A stretch of 64,000 nt of DNA from Flavobacterium buctense. GTDB lineage: Bacteria; Bacteroidota; Bacteroidia; Flavobacteriales; Flavobacteriaceae. Shown in pieces: positions 45,908 through 54,487 of the stretch. The stretch is taken from positions 840,173-904,172 of the forward strand of contig NZ_JACTAB010000001.1 in assembly GCF_014486695.1 (NCBI RefSeq). The letters run 5' to 3'. The position numbers were made by a program, and so were the translations under genes. Within the stretch, counting starts at the first letter, position 1; every line of letters begins with the position of its first letter. Under the pieces are notes generated by a model that was not told the DNA's origin, made no database searches, and saw only the letters and a list, made by a program, of their open reading frames with translations.

Positions 45908-47248
45908 ATGCAAAATCCTCAAAAAATTGCTGTTGTTGGTTCGGGCTTAGTCGGAACCTTATTGGCAATTTACCTCAAAAGACAAGGACATACTGTTCAT
46001 GTTTACGATCGTAGTCCCGATATCAGAACGGTAGAATTCTCAGGACGTTCCATTAATTTGGTCATGTCAACTCGCGGTTGGAAAGCCATGGAAGATGTTG
46101 GATTAGATGACGAAATCCGCAAGATTGGAATACCGGTAGACAAACGAGCAATTCATTTGAAAGACGGCAAGCTCAACTATCAATATTACGGCAAAGACGG
46201 CGAAGCTATTTTTTCGTTGTCTCGAGGGGTTTTAAACCGCAGAATGATTGATTTGGCAGAAGCCGAAGGTGTTGAATTTTTCTTTGAACATAAAATTTGG
46301 GATGTTACTCTAGCAGACGCAACATTGCACATTGGGGAAACCGAAAGAGGCGAGTGGACTGAGTTAAAATACGACAAAGTCTTTGGAGCGGATGGTGCAT
46401 TTTCGAGAATCCGCCACCGCATGCAACGCCAAAGCATGTTTGATTATTCTCAGGAGTTTATGAAAATTGGCTATAAAGAATTGCATATTCCTGCCAATGC
46501 CGACGGAACCCATAAAGTAGATAAAAACTCTTTGCACATTTGGCCAAGAGGTAATTTTATGCTAATGGCTTTAGCCAATTTAGACGGAAGTTTTACGTGT
46601 ACATTATTCATGCCGTTCGAAGGCGAAAATTCTTTTGAGCAGTTGAAAGACAAAGAGTCTCTAGTGAATTTCTTCGCCGAATATTTTCCGGATACCGCAG
46701 CAGTAATTCCTGATTTAGTGGAAGATTTCTTCAAGAATCCTACGAGTTATTTGGTGATTATGAAATGTTATCCATGGACTTTTGAAGACAAAGTGGCTTT
46801 AATTGGCGATGCGTCACATGCAATAGTTCCTTTCTACGGGCAAGGGATGAATGCCGGTTTTGAAGACATAACGGTTTTAAGCGAAATGATGGCAAAATAT
46901 GGCGATGATTGGAAAGCCATTTTTTCTGAATACCAAAAATCTCGCAAACCCAATGCGGATGCCATTGCAGAATTATCTTTGCGGAACTTCATCGAAATGA
47001 GTACCAAAACGGCCGATGAAAACTTCCTATTGCAAAAGAAAATTGAAAAATGGTTCTCCGACAAACACCCCGATAAATGGTTGCCTTTGTACAGTCGAGT
47101 GACTTTTAGCTTGCACCCTTATTCAGAAGCACTGGCTTTAGGCGATTTCCAAAATAAAATCATGGAGGAAGTTATGAAAATGCCTAACATAGAAGAAAAA
47201 TGGAACAGTGAAGCCGTTGAGAATAAAATCATTGATTTACTGAAATAA
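45908..47248 (+). CDS. kmo: Kynurenine 3-monooxygenase
   Basis: 446 residues, class A FAD monooxygenase. GxGxxG in VVGSGLVGTLLA (about 9-20), SGRSINLVMSTRGWKAM, the second FAD site GADGAFSRIRHRMQ (about 161-174) and GDASHAIVPFYGQGMNAGFED (in parts, about 301-321) match KMO. It hydroxylates kynurenine to 3-hydroxykynurenine using NADPH and O2. Partner kynU is at 38308. A stand-alone promoter box precedes it. Confidence 0.94.
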   Translation: MQNPQKIAVVGSGLVGTLLAIYLKRQGHTVHVYDRSPDIRTVEFSGRSINLVMSTRGWKAMEDVGLDDEIRKIGIPVDKRAIHLKDGKLNYQYYGKDGEAIFSLSRGVLNRRMIDLAEAEGVEFFFEHKIWDVTLADATLHIGETERGEWTELKYDKVFGADGAFSRIRHRMQRQSMFDYSQEFMKIGYKELHIPANADGTHKVDKNSLHIWPRGNFMLMALANLDGSFTCTLFMPFEGENSFEQLKDKESLVNFFAEYFPDTAAVIPDLVEDFFKNPTSYLVIMKCYPWTFEDKVALIGDASHAIVPFYGQGMNAGFEDITVLSEMMAKYGDDWKAIFSEYQKSRKPNADAIAELSLRNFIEMSTKTADENFLLQKKIEKWFSDKHPDKWLPLYSRVTFSLHPYSEALALGDFQNKIMEEVMKMPNIEEKWNSEAVENKIIDLLK

Positions 47249-47253
47249 GATTT

Positions 47254-47318
47254 CAATATCAATGTGAATAGCAATTTCAATATTCAATAATTGCCATTGA
47301 TATTGTTATTGCCATTTT
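47254..47318. terminator. Possible bidirectional hairpin between kmo and the cupin gene
   Basis: CAATATCAATG (47254-47264) and CATTGATATTG (47295-47305) form an 11-bp stem around an AT-rich 30-base loop of CAAT-type words; a T run follows. Long loop makes it uncertain. Confidence 0.45.
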
Positions 47319-47319
47319 T

Positions 47320-47682
47320 TTACTCTTCCCGATGCACTTTTGTAAAATCAAAAGCCGGTTGGCAAATCGCAATGTATTCACAAGGGTCATCAAACGGATT
47401 CGAATATTGTACTCGCGAATTCTTCTCAATTTTGATCGATTGTCCGGCTTCCAAAATCACGGTTTCGCCTTCAATGATAAACTGCTTTTTTCCTGAAATG
47501 ATATAAGTGTATTCATCAAACTCCGGCGTTTGAAACGGTTCAGCCCATTTTGGTGGCGCAATCATGTGGGCAATTGATATTTCAGCATTATTAGTCGTGG
47601 CATTGCCATGATGTTCTTCGATGAGTTTGCCGTCAGTCGTTGGGACGATAAAAGGCGCTTTTTGTATAAAGTATTTTTTCAT
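47320..47682 (-). CDS. Small cupin-domain protein
   Basis: 120 residues from the ATG at 47682 (MKKYFIQKAPFIV); an upstream in-frame extension to 47790 would overlap the neighbouring gene. A single cupin beta-barrel: FDEYTYIISGKKQFIIEGE (about 65-83) and LEAGQSIKIEKNSRVQYSN (about 87-105) correspond to the two cupin motifs, though only part of the metal-binding His/Glu set is obvious. Not long enough for 3-hydroxyanthranilate dioxygenase. The function is unknown. Two bases from the NTF2-like gene upstream, so co-transcribed. Confidence 0.8.
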   Translation of the reverse strand: MKKYFIQKAPFIVPTTDGKLIEEHHGNATTNNAEISIAHMIAPPKWAEPFQTPEFDEYTYIISGKKQFIIEGETVILEAGQSIKIEKNSRVQYSNPFDDPCEYIAICQPAFDFTKVHREE

Positions 47683-47684
47683 AA

Positions 47685-48128
47685 TTAATCCCAAGTGTAT
47701 TTCCAACTTCCGTCTTTTTGTTTCTTCCAAACGGTGTGAAAGACACCTTTGAATTCTCTTTCCTTTCCTTGAAAGTCTTTGATAGACCATACGTATTTTC
47801 CGTAGGTATAAGCCATGGAACCGTCATTGGATACTTCTACAACATCAACAATCCAATTGACTTTAGCCGACTTATACTTTTGATCACTGTAATAGAGCTT
47901 AATGTTTTCTTTGCCTTTGATTAGTGTATCATTTTCACGTTTGATAACCGCATTTTGGTCGGCGAATTCGTAAAATGCTACCGGAATTCCTTTAGTTTGA
48001 GCTAAGTTTTTAAAAGCTTCTTCTGCTTTCTGTACTTCTTTTTTTATGGGTTCCAAATCTAATTGGGTTTGTTTTTGGTTACAACTCAATAACAACATCG
48101 TTGTAAAAACTAAAATTATTTTCTTCAT
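47685..48128 (-). CDS. SnoaL/NTF2-like (DUF4440-type) lipoprotein
   Basis: 147 residues. Lipoprotein signal with LLLSC (lipid Cys about residue 16). The rest fits the cone-shaped NTF2/SnoaL fold: helix-rich start (KKEVQKAEEAFKNLAQ), then strands such as VNWIVDVVEVSNDGSMAYTYG and GVFHTVWKKQKDGSWKY. Such proteins bind small ligands; none can be named. It is in the minus-strand cluster between a DMT protein gene and the cupin gene, 5 bases from the former. Confidence 0.82.
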   Translation of the reverse strand: MKKIILVFTTMLLLSCNQKQTQLDLEPIKKEVQKAEEAFKNLAQTKGIPVAFYEFADQNAVIKRENDTLIKGKENIKLYYSDQKYKSAKVNWIVDVVEVSNDGSMAYTYGKYVWSIKDFQGKEREFKGVFHTVWKKQKDGSWKYTWD

Positions 48129-48133
48129 GATTA

Positions 48134-48502
48134 TTACTTTTTAAATATAAAATAAACCGCTAAAATTAGAAATATAAACCCAACCGCGTGATTCCATCGA
48201 AAGGTTTCATTTTTGAAAAACAACATCGAAAAAATCACAAAAACGACTAAAGTGATGACTTCTTGTATGACCTTCAATTGCATTAGTGAAAATGGGCCGC
48301 CATTACCTGTATAACCTATTTTATTTGCAGGTACTTGAAAGAAATATTCAAATAGGGCCAACCCCCAACTAATTAAAATAATAGTAATTAACCCGGCGTT
48401 TTCAAACCATTTCAGTTCCTTAAATTTCAAATGACCATACCAAGCTAACGTCATAAAAACGTTGGATAACACCAATAATCCAATGGTCAAAAATGATTTC
48501 AT
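48134..48502 (-). CDS. DMT family protein (DUF486)
   Basis: 122 residues with four hydrophobic helices and the conserved start TLAWYGHLKFKE; the central WGLALFEYFFQVPANKIGY block is typical of DUF486. It is an inner-membrane protein of unknown transport role. Its start overlaps the stop of the HerA-like gene by one base (TAATG), so both are translated in series. Confidence 0.88.
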   Translation of the reverse strand: MKSFLTIGLLVLSNVFMTLAWYGHLKFKELKWFENAGLITIILISWGLALFEYFFQVPANKIGYTGNGGPFSLMQLKVIQEVITLVVFVIFSMLFFKNETFRWNHAVGFIFLILAVYFIFKK

Positions 48503-50022
48503 TATTTTCTAAAAAGCTTGGTTAGTATGCCAAAAACACCCCGTATAAAAGTCGCACTCGTTACCACTTTTGTAACCGATTTGCCTATGACTTCGGCCGT
48601 ACTTGGTTCATTGTTTTTTTTCTTTTCTTCTTGTTGACTTTCCTGATTTTCTTCAGCTTGTTGATTGGCAGCCTCGATTTTTTTGTTCAGCATTTCATAA
48701 GCGCTTTCGCGGTCAATCTCTTCTGAATATTTTCTAACTAGTTTAGATTTGGCATTGATTTGTTCGATTTCACTTTCGGTTAAAACATCCATACGACTCA
48801 TTGGCGCTCGCATCATTGTGGCGGCTAACGGGGTTGGAATTCCTTTTTCGTTTAAAGCTGTTACAAAAGCTTCTCCGATTCCGAGTGAAGTTAATACTTC
48901 ATCGGTTTTGTAATAATCTGACAGCGGATAATTTTCGGCTGTTTGTTTGATGGCTTGTCTGTCATTGGCGGTAAAAGCTCTCAAGGCGTGTTGGATTTTC
49001 AATCCCAATTGGGCCAAAACACTCGCCGGAACATCCATAGGGTTTTGGGTTACAAAATAAACGCCGATGCCTTTAGATCGTATGAGTTTAATGATGGTTT
49101 CAATTTGGTTCAACAACGCATCACTGGCTTCGTCAAAAATCAAATGCGCTTCGTCAATAAAAATCACTAATTCCGGTTGGTCTGCATCGCCTTTCTCAGG
49201 CATTTGTTGGTAGATTTCCGCCAATAAGCTCAACATAAAGGTCGAGAATAATTTGGGTTTATCTTGAATATCGGTTAAGCGAATAATATTGACATATCCT
49301 TTGCCATTCTCATCAATTCTCATTAAATCGTCAATCTCAAATGACAATTCTCCAAAGAAAATATCGCCACCTTGTTGTTCCAATTCGATAATTTTACGAA
49401 GAATAATTCCTGTGGTTGAAGTTGATATTTTTCCGTAATTTTCTTCGATTTCGTCTTTGCCTTCTTCGGTAATGAAGTTGATTACTTTTTTCATATCTTT
49501 CAAATCCAACAAAGGCATTTTGTGATCATCACAATATTTAAAAATAACCGCTACTACACCAGTTTGGGTATCATTTAAGTCCAATATTCTTGAAAACAAA
49601 ACCGGTCCGAATTCAGAAACTGTTGCGCGCAATCGAACCCCGTCTTGTTGGGACAATGACATTAATTCAACCGGAAAACTTTCTGTTTTATATGGGATAT
49701 TTATTTTGGCATGTCGTTCGGTAATGAATGGTTTTTCTTCACCTTCTTTGGCTATTCCGGAGAAATCTCCTTTAATGTCCATCATCAATACCGGAATCCC
49801 GAAAGAAGACAATTGTTCGGAAAGCACTTGAATGGTTTTGGTTTTTCCTGTTCCTGTGGCGCCGGCTATGAGACCGTGACGATTTAGTGTTTTTAATGGG
49901 ACTTTTACAAAAGTATCGGCGACCGCTTCTCCGTTTAAAATGGCGCCGCCAAGAATGATGCTTTCGCCTTTTGAATTATAACCGTCGTTGATATGTTTTG
50001 AAAAATCGGAAACTGTTGCCAT
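48502..50022 (-). CDS. HerA-like helicase/ATPase (DUF853)
   Basis: 506 residues. Walker A is GATGTGKTK (residues 54-62), Walker B LVIFIDEAHLIFDEAS (about 287-302), followed by the sensor-like FVTQNPMDVPASVLAQLG and arginine-containing AFTANDRQAIK. The family is widespread, distantly related to HerA/FtsK DNA pumps, and often called helicase HerA-like. The C-terminal tail holds a Gln/Glu/Lys-rich low-complexity linker (about 450-475) and a basic end. Cellular role not established. Confidence 0.9.
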   Translation of the reverse strand: MATVSDFSKHINDGYNSKGESIILGGAILNGEAVADTFVKVPLKTLNRHGLIAGATGTGKTKTIQVLSEQLSSFGIPVLMMDIKGDFSGIAKEGEEKPFITERHAKINIPYKTESFPVELMSLSQQDGVRLRATVSEFGPVLFSRILDLNDTQTGVVAVIFKYCDDHKMPLLDLKDMKKVINFITEEGKDEIEENYGKISTSTTGIILRKIIELEQQGGDIFFGELSFEIDDLMRIDENGKGYVNIIRLTDIQDKPKLFSTFMLSLLAEIYQQMPEKGDADQPELVIFIDEAHLIFDEASDALLNQIETIIKLIRSKGIGVYFVTQNPMDVPASVLAQLGLKIQHALRAFTANDRQAIKQTAENYPLSDYYKTDEVLTSLGIGEAFVTALNEKGIPTPLAATMMRAPMSRMDVLTESEIEQINAKSKLVRKYSEEIDRESAYEMLNKKIEAANQQAEENQESQQEEKKKNNEPSTAEVIGKSVTKVVTSATFIRGVFGILTKLFRK

Positions 50023-50410
50023 TTGCTTTTTTGTTTTTTTAGGTAAGTATAAAGATAGGGCAAAATACTATAATTTTTAAAATTTATGAAATGTTAATTG
50101 TTTTCTTTTGGGAGAAAAAAGGACGTAATTTTAAATTAACGAAATTGTTTTCGTTAAAAATACAATTTCAAGACTTTTTACGTTATACATGTAGATACTT
50201 GATTAAAACCTTGAAAATTAGACTTATTTTTATATATTATTTAATGATTGTTTTAAATGACGTTAACTCCTTCAAAAGTGAGTTTAAATTGATATGTTAT
50301 TAAAACTAAAAAAAGTTTTTTTATTTCAAGTAAAAAATTAAATTTGCTCCTAATCAAGTTTATTAACAACTAAAACTTATAATTTATTAAAACTTTTAAA
50401 ATTTAAAAAA
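50023..50410 (+). promoter_or_regulatory. 388-bp AT-rich divergent intergenic region with exbB promoter
   Basis: Contains an exact -7 box TAAATTTG at 50339-50346, leaving a leader of about 57 bases before exbB, and a small hairpin AACGAAA/TTTCGTT near 50140-50157. A 70-codon ORF at 50091-50303 has no credible composition. Nothing else was recognised. Confidence 0.55.
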
Positions 50411-51232
50411 ATGGCAAACGTTAAAAAAGAATCTGGTTCAAATGGTTTAGGGATGATGTCGGGAATCATCATTGTAGCATGTATTTTTGTTGGATGGTTA
50501 ATCTGGCAGTTTATAATGGGTAATGGTGCTAACTTTGAAGGTGGTGTGAATACAGGTCATCCACTTCCTGGAAATTATTTAGCAATGGTATACAAAGGTG
50601 GACCAATTGTACCGGTTTTGATGGGATTATTGTTGATGGTGGTTGTGTTTTCAATCGAGCGTTTCGCTGTTATTTCTAAAGCGGGTGGAAAAGCAAACTT
50701 AGACACTTTCATGAGAAATGTACAAAGCAGTATTAAAGGAGGAAACATTGATGATGCTATCAACGCTTGTGACAAACAACAAGGGTCTGTGGCTAATGCA
50801 ATTAAGTCAGCTTTAATAAAATACCAAGAGGTTAAAAAAGAAGGATTCACTAGTGAAGAAGCTGCTGAAACTATCCACAAAGAAATTGAAGAAGCTACTT
50901 CATTGGAAATGCCAATGTTAGAGAAAAATATGACTATCTTGTCAACTCTTGTAGCTTTAGGAACTCTTGCAGGATTATTAGGTACAGTAACAGGGATGAT
51001 TAAAGCATTTGGTGCGTTGGCTTCTACTGGAACTCCTGACCAAGCAGCCTTAGCAAATGGTATTTCTGAAGCTTTGATCAACACGGCAACGGGTATCTCT
51101 ACTTCGGCATTAGCGATTGTAACTTACAACTTCTTTACTTCTAAAATTGATACTTTAACTTACTCAATCGACGAGGCAGGTTCAACTATTGTGAACACTT
51201 ACAGAAAATTCAGAGGAAGTTTAAAATCATAA
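50411..51232 (+). CDS. exbB: MotA/TolQ/ExbB proton channel family protein
   Basis: 273 residues. Three membrane segments: about 15-36, 65-82 and the pair around 180-235. The signature LVALGTLAGLLGTVTGMIKAF (in parts) and the ISEALINTATGISTSALAIVTYN segment line the channel. It drives TonB by proton flow in the inner membrane together with the two ExbD proteins downstream. An extra N-terminal membrane helix is typical of the Bacteroidota version. Confidence 0.94.
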   Translation: MANVKKESGSNGLGMMSGIIIVACIFVGWLIWQFIMGNGANFEGGVNTGHPLPGNYLAMVYKGGPIVPVLMGLLLMVVVFSIERFAVISKAGGKANLDTFMRNVQSSIKGGNIDDAINACDKQQGSVANAIKSALIKYQEVKKEGFTSEEAAETIHKEIEEATSLEMPMLEKNMTILSTLVALGTLAGLLGTVTGMIKAFGALASTGTPDQAALANGISEALINTATGISTSALAIVTYNFFTSKIDTLTYSIDEAGSTIVNTYRKFRGSLKS

Positions 51233-51277
51233 TTCAGTAGTTAGAAATTCTAATTATTGTAATAAAATAAGTAAATA

Positions 51278-51907
51278 ATGGCTAAAGTAAAAATGTCTAA
51301 AAAAGCAACTTCCATCGACATGACGGCGATGTGTGATGTGGCTTTCCTTTTGCTTACCTTTTTTATCTTAACAGCGACGGCCAAAATGCCTGAGCCGTTA
51401 CCGGTAGATACACCTTCTTCTACAGTTCAGACTAAATTGCCGGAAACGGGTTTGGTTACGATAACAGTTGGAAAAAGTGATGGTAAGGAACAAGTGTTTT
51501 ACGGTATGAAAGACAGAGCTATCCGCGAGGGTGCTTTGGATTATATGGCTCAGAAATATAAAATTGACTTTACCGATGAGGAAAAAGCAAACTTCAAGTT
51601 AATTGATGAGTTTGGTGTTCCTGTTGAAGGATTAAAGCAATTGCTGGCTATGAAAGGTGCTGATCGAGTAAAAAAAGGAGTGCAGTCAGGTATTCCTTGT
51701 GATTCTATCAACAATCAATTACAGGATTGGATACAAGGCGCGAGATTGGCAAATATCAATGAAGGTGCTACTAAAGAACTTCAGTTTGCAATCAAAGGCG
51801 ATGCTAAAGAAGAGTATCCTCAAATCAAAAGAGTGATGGATATTTTACAAGACCAAAAAATCAATAGCTTTAATTTAGTTACTGGTTTAAGAGGAAAAGA
51901 TTATTAA
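51278..51907 (+). CDS. exbD: ExbD/TolR family biopolymer transporter 1
   Basis: 209 residues. The membrane helix (about 18-36) carries the channel aspartate in SIDMTAMCDVAFLLLTFFIL; a periplasmic domain follows. It is longer than E. coli ExbD (141) because of an insert (about 105-160, including KEEYPQIKRVMDIL at the end). Partner of ExbB, and the first of two consecutive exbD genes. Confidence 0.92.
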   Translation: MAKVKMSKKATSIDMTAMCDVAFLLLTFFILTATAKMPEPLPVDTPSSTVQTKLPETGLVTITVGKSDGKEQVFYGMKDRAIREGALDYMAQKYKIDFTDEEKANFKLIDEFGVPVEGLKQLLAMKGADRVKKGVQSGIPCDSINNQLQDWIQGARLANINEGATKELQFAIKGDAKEEYPQIKRVMDILQDQKINSFNLVTGLRGKDY

Positions 51908-51925
51908 TTTTAATAATAATATAAA

Positions 51926-52504
51926 ATGGCTGAATTAAATACCGGCGACGGCGGTGGCAAAAAAGGCAGTAAAAAGGTAAGAAGTAAAAAGTCCAATGCA
52001 AAAGTGGACCTTACTGCCATGGTAGATTTGGCGTTCTTATTGATTACGTTCTTTATGTTGACAACGTCTTTATCAAAACCACAATCTATGGATTTAGGTT
52101 TACCGGATAAGAATAAAGAAGATGAACCTAAAGATGATATTAAAGTTGACCAAAAAAGAACCATGACCATCATCATGGGGAAAGACAACCAAATCAAATG
52201 GTTTCACGGGTTGTTAGAGTCACCTGAACCGGGTGGAGCTCCGACAAACGCAGTTTATGGTAGAAATGGTTTGCGAAAAGAAATTCTTAAAAGAGTCGTA
52301 TCTGTAGAAGAATATTGTAAAACCAGACCAAATAACAAAAAAGGAGACGGATTGATTGTGATTATCAAACCGAGTAAGAAATCAACTTATAGAAATTTAG
52401 TTGATGTATTGGATGAAATGGCAATTTGTAAAGTGCCAACTTATGCAATAGTGAATGACATCACTCCTGAAGAGCAAAAACTAGTAGACGAAATGAACAA
52501 GTAA
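51926..52504 (+). CDS. exbD: ExbD/TolR family biopolymer transporter 2
   Basis: 192 residues. A basic N-terminus (GKKGSKKVRSKKSNAK) precedes the helix with the Asp in KVDLTAMVDLAFLLITFFML. The periplasmic part ends with TYAIVNDITPEEQKLVDEM. Two different ExbD proteins probably form a hetero-dimer inside the ExbB pentamer (inferred from gene order). Confidence 0.92.
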   Translation: MAELNTGDGGGKKGSKKVRSKKSNAKVDLTAMVDLAFLLITFFMLTTSLSKPQSMDLGLPDKNKEDEPKDDIKVDQKRTMTIIMGKDNQIKWFHGLLESPEPGGAPTNAVYGRNGLRKEILKRVVSVEEYCKTRPNNKKGDGLIVIIKPSKKSTYRNLVDVLDEMAICKVPTYAIVNDITPEEQKLVDEMNK

Positions 52505-52535
52505 TGTCTTGTACTAATCTTTAAAAAGTGAAAAT

Positions 52536-53321
52536 ATGAAATTAGACTTATTAAAAAGACAGTGGATAGACATCGTTTTTGAAGGACGTAATAAAGCCTA
52601 TGGCGCTTATGAATTGCGTAAAGAAAATTCAAAAACTACTTTGCGTTCACTAGCCATTGGAGCAGTTATATTTGGTTTAGCGGTGAGTGCACCACTTATC
52701 ATAAGCTTAATACCTGAAGGTACTGATGATACTTCATTAGATCAAAAAATTGTGACTATTAAGTTGCCTCCAAAAGAGAAAACCCCGGAAAATCTTCCGC
52801 CACCACCACCTCCACCTCCAAAAGTGGATCAAGTGAAGTTTGTGAAACCTGTTGTTGCTAAAACAGAAGAAATTGTTGAAGAACCACCAAAGGTTGAAGA
52901 AATCAAGGATAAGAAATTAGGGGATAAAACTATTGAAGGGGATGAGAATGCACCGTTAACAGTTGAACCAGTTGGAAACGGACCAAGTGTAGTTGAAGAA
53001 GATAACACTATCTACAACACCGCCGGTATCGAGGTAAAACCTGATTTTCCAGGTGGTTTAGAGAAATTTTACAAATTTATAGGTAAAAATTTCCAAGTGC
53101 CTGAAGAAGAAGGATTGAAAGGAAAGATTTTTGTAACTTTTGTGGTTGAAAAGGATGGTTCATTAACAGATATCAAAGTAATCCGAGATATTGGTTACGG
53201 AACCGGAAAAGAAGCTAAAAGAGTTTTACAGTCTTGTCCTAGATGGAACCCTGGTGAGCAAAATGGGAAAAAGGTAAGGGTGCTATACTCACTACCGATT
53301 TCTATCCAATCAGCAGAATAA
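52536..53321 (+). CDS. tonB: TonB energy transducer
   Basis: 261 residues. Membrane helix about 38-60 after a cytoplasmic segment with GRNKAYGAYELRK (typical of Bacteroidota TonB). A proline run of eight at 88-95 begins the periplasm-spanning region, and the C-terminal domain (about 165-261) has the PDFPGGLEKFYKFIGKNF and CPRWNPGEQNGKKVRV blocks. It transmits proton-motive force to outer-membrane receptors such as the 4602 product. The next gene starts right after its stop codon. Confidence 0.94.
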   Translation: MKLDLLKRQWIDIVFEGRNKAYGAYELRKENSKTTLRSLAIGAVIFGLAVSAPLIISLIPEGTDDTSLDQKIVTIKLPPKEKTPENLPPPPPPPPKVDQVKFVKPVVAKTEEIVEEPPKVEEIKDKKLGDKTIEGDENAPLTVEPVGNGPSVVEEDNTIYNTAGIEVKPDFPGGLEKFYKFIGKNFQVPEEEGLKGKIFVTFVVEKDGSLTDIKVIRDIGYGTGKEAKRVLQSCPRWNPGEQNGKKVRVLYSLPISIQSAE

Positions 53322-53564
53322 ATGGTTTCCAAAATCATAAAAAATTTCCAGAAGAAATCGCTTAAAGAGCGATTTCTTCTCGTTATTAGCTTATTGAATT
53401 TTATTGCATTTAGTGTCTTGGGATTACTTTTGTTGTTTTGGGACAAATTAAAATTGAATTTGACCAACAATCTTCAAATAATTGTAGGTTGCCTCATAAT
53501 ATTATTTGGTTTATTACGTTTTATAACTCAAGTAAAGCGCTTGAATAATTTAGATGATGAATAA
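53322..53564 (+). CDS. Small hypothetical membrane protein in the TonB operon
   Basis: 80 residues with two hydrophobic helices (about 19-38 and 45-65), basic at both ends. It starts at the base after the tonB stop and overlaps the next gene by 11 bases, so it is clearly part of the operon. Family not recognised. Confidence 0.75.
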   Translation: MVSKIIKNFQKKSLKERFLLVISLLNFIAFSVLGLLLLFWDKLKLNLTNNLQIIVGCLIILFGLLRFITQVKRLNNLDDE

Positions 53565-54477
53565 AATAACTAAAACCATTACCGGCTTTCTATTGTTGAC
53601 CTTATTGTTTGTTTTTTCATGTCAAAAAAACAACGAGAATAAATTGGACAGTATAACTAAAGGGAAAGCGACTATTTATGTCGACGAGTCTATTTTGCCA
53701 ATTATTGAGGATGAACAAGCGGTTTTTGAAACCCAATACGAGGCAAAATTGCATTTGGTTCCCCAATCAGAAAACGAAGTTTTGAATGCAATGCTCAATG
53801 ATACAGCAAAAATTGCTGTGCTTACCAGAACATTTACCGCTCGAGAACTTCAAGTTTTTGAAGGTAAAAAAATTACGCCCAGAATTACTCCTTTTGCTAC
53901 CGATGCCGTCGCTTTTATTAAAAGTGAAAAGGCTAAAGATAGTCTTGTTGCCCTTGAGGATGTAATTAATTTTATTCAGGGGAAATCGGTGTCAAACATC
54001 AAAGGATTGGTCTTTGATAATCCCAACTCAAGTACGGTCAGATATATTTCAGAATTAGCCGGTTTGAAAATCGATAAACAAAAAAATATTTTTTCATTTA
54101 AAACTAATGAGGAAGTGATAAAATATGTTGCCGATAACGAAGGAATGGTCGGAGTTATAGGAATGAACTGGATTTTTCAACCACCATTAGCATTACAAGA
54201 AATGGTAGACAAAGTCACTGTTTTAGGAGTCAAAGAAAAGGGTTCAAATGAATATGTCTTTCCAACACAAGACAATTTGGCTCAAGGCAAATACCCTTTG
54301 GCACGTCATTTGTATATCATCGACTGTCAAGGTTATTCCGGATTGGGTATGGGATTTGCTTCCTTCCTTGGCGGAGAAAGAGGACAACGGATTATTTTAA
54401 AATCAGGCTTGGTTCCAGATCGAGTCCCTTCCAGAAAAATCAAGATTAGAAACAATATTACTAAAGATAAAAATTAA
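53554..54477 (+). CDS. PstS-like substrate-binding lipoprotein
   Basis: 307 residues. Lipoprotein signal with LFVFSC (Cys about residue 23). The body is a PBP-like fold of the PstS/phosphate-binding type: TIYVDESILPIIEDEQAVFE, TRTFTARELQVFEGK, NPNSSTVRYISEL and the C-terminal GFASFLGGERGQRIILKSGLVP are the usual positions. No PstC/A/B genes accompany it; instead it is embedded in the ExbB-ExbD-TonB operon. Ligand unproven. Confidence 0.87.
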   Translation: MMNKITKTITGFLLLTLLFVFSCQKNNENKLDSITKGKATIYVDESILPIIEDEQAVFETQYEAKLHLVPQSENEVLNAMLNDTAKIAVLTRTFTARELQVFEGKKITPRITPFATDAVAFIKSEKAKDSLVALEDVINFIQGKSVSNIKGLVFDNPNSSTVRYISELAGLKIDKQKNIFSFKTNEEVIKYVADNEGMVGVIGMNWIFQPPLALQEMVDKVTVLGVKEKGSNEYVFPTQDNLAQGKYPLARHLYIIDCQGYSGLGMGFASFLGGERGQRIILKSGLVPDRVPSRKIKIRNNITKDKN

Positions 54478-54487
54478 AAATTGCAAG

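Noticed and set aside
47320..47682. 3-hydroxyanthranilate dioxygenase
   Set aside because: Cupin of only 120 residues with incomplete metal ligands; position near kmo alone is not enough.
50091..50303. 70-codon ORF in the exbB upstream region
   Set aside because: Composition is that of AT-rich non-coding DNA, and no promoter or family supports it.
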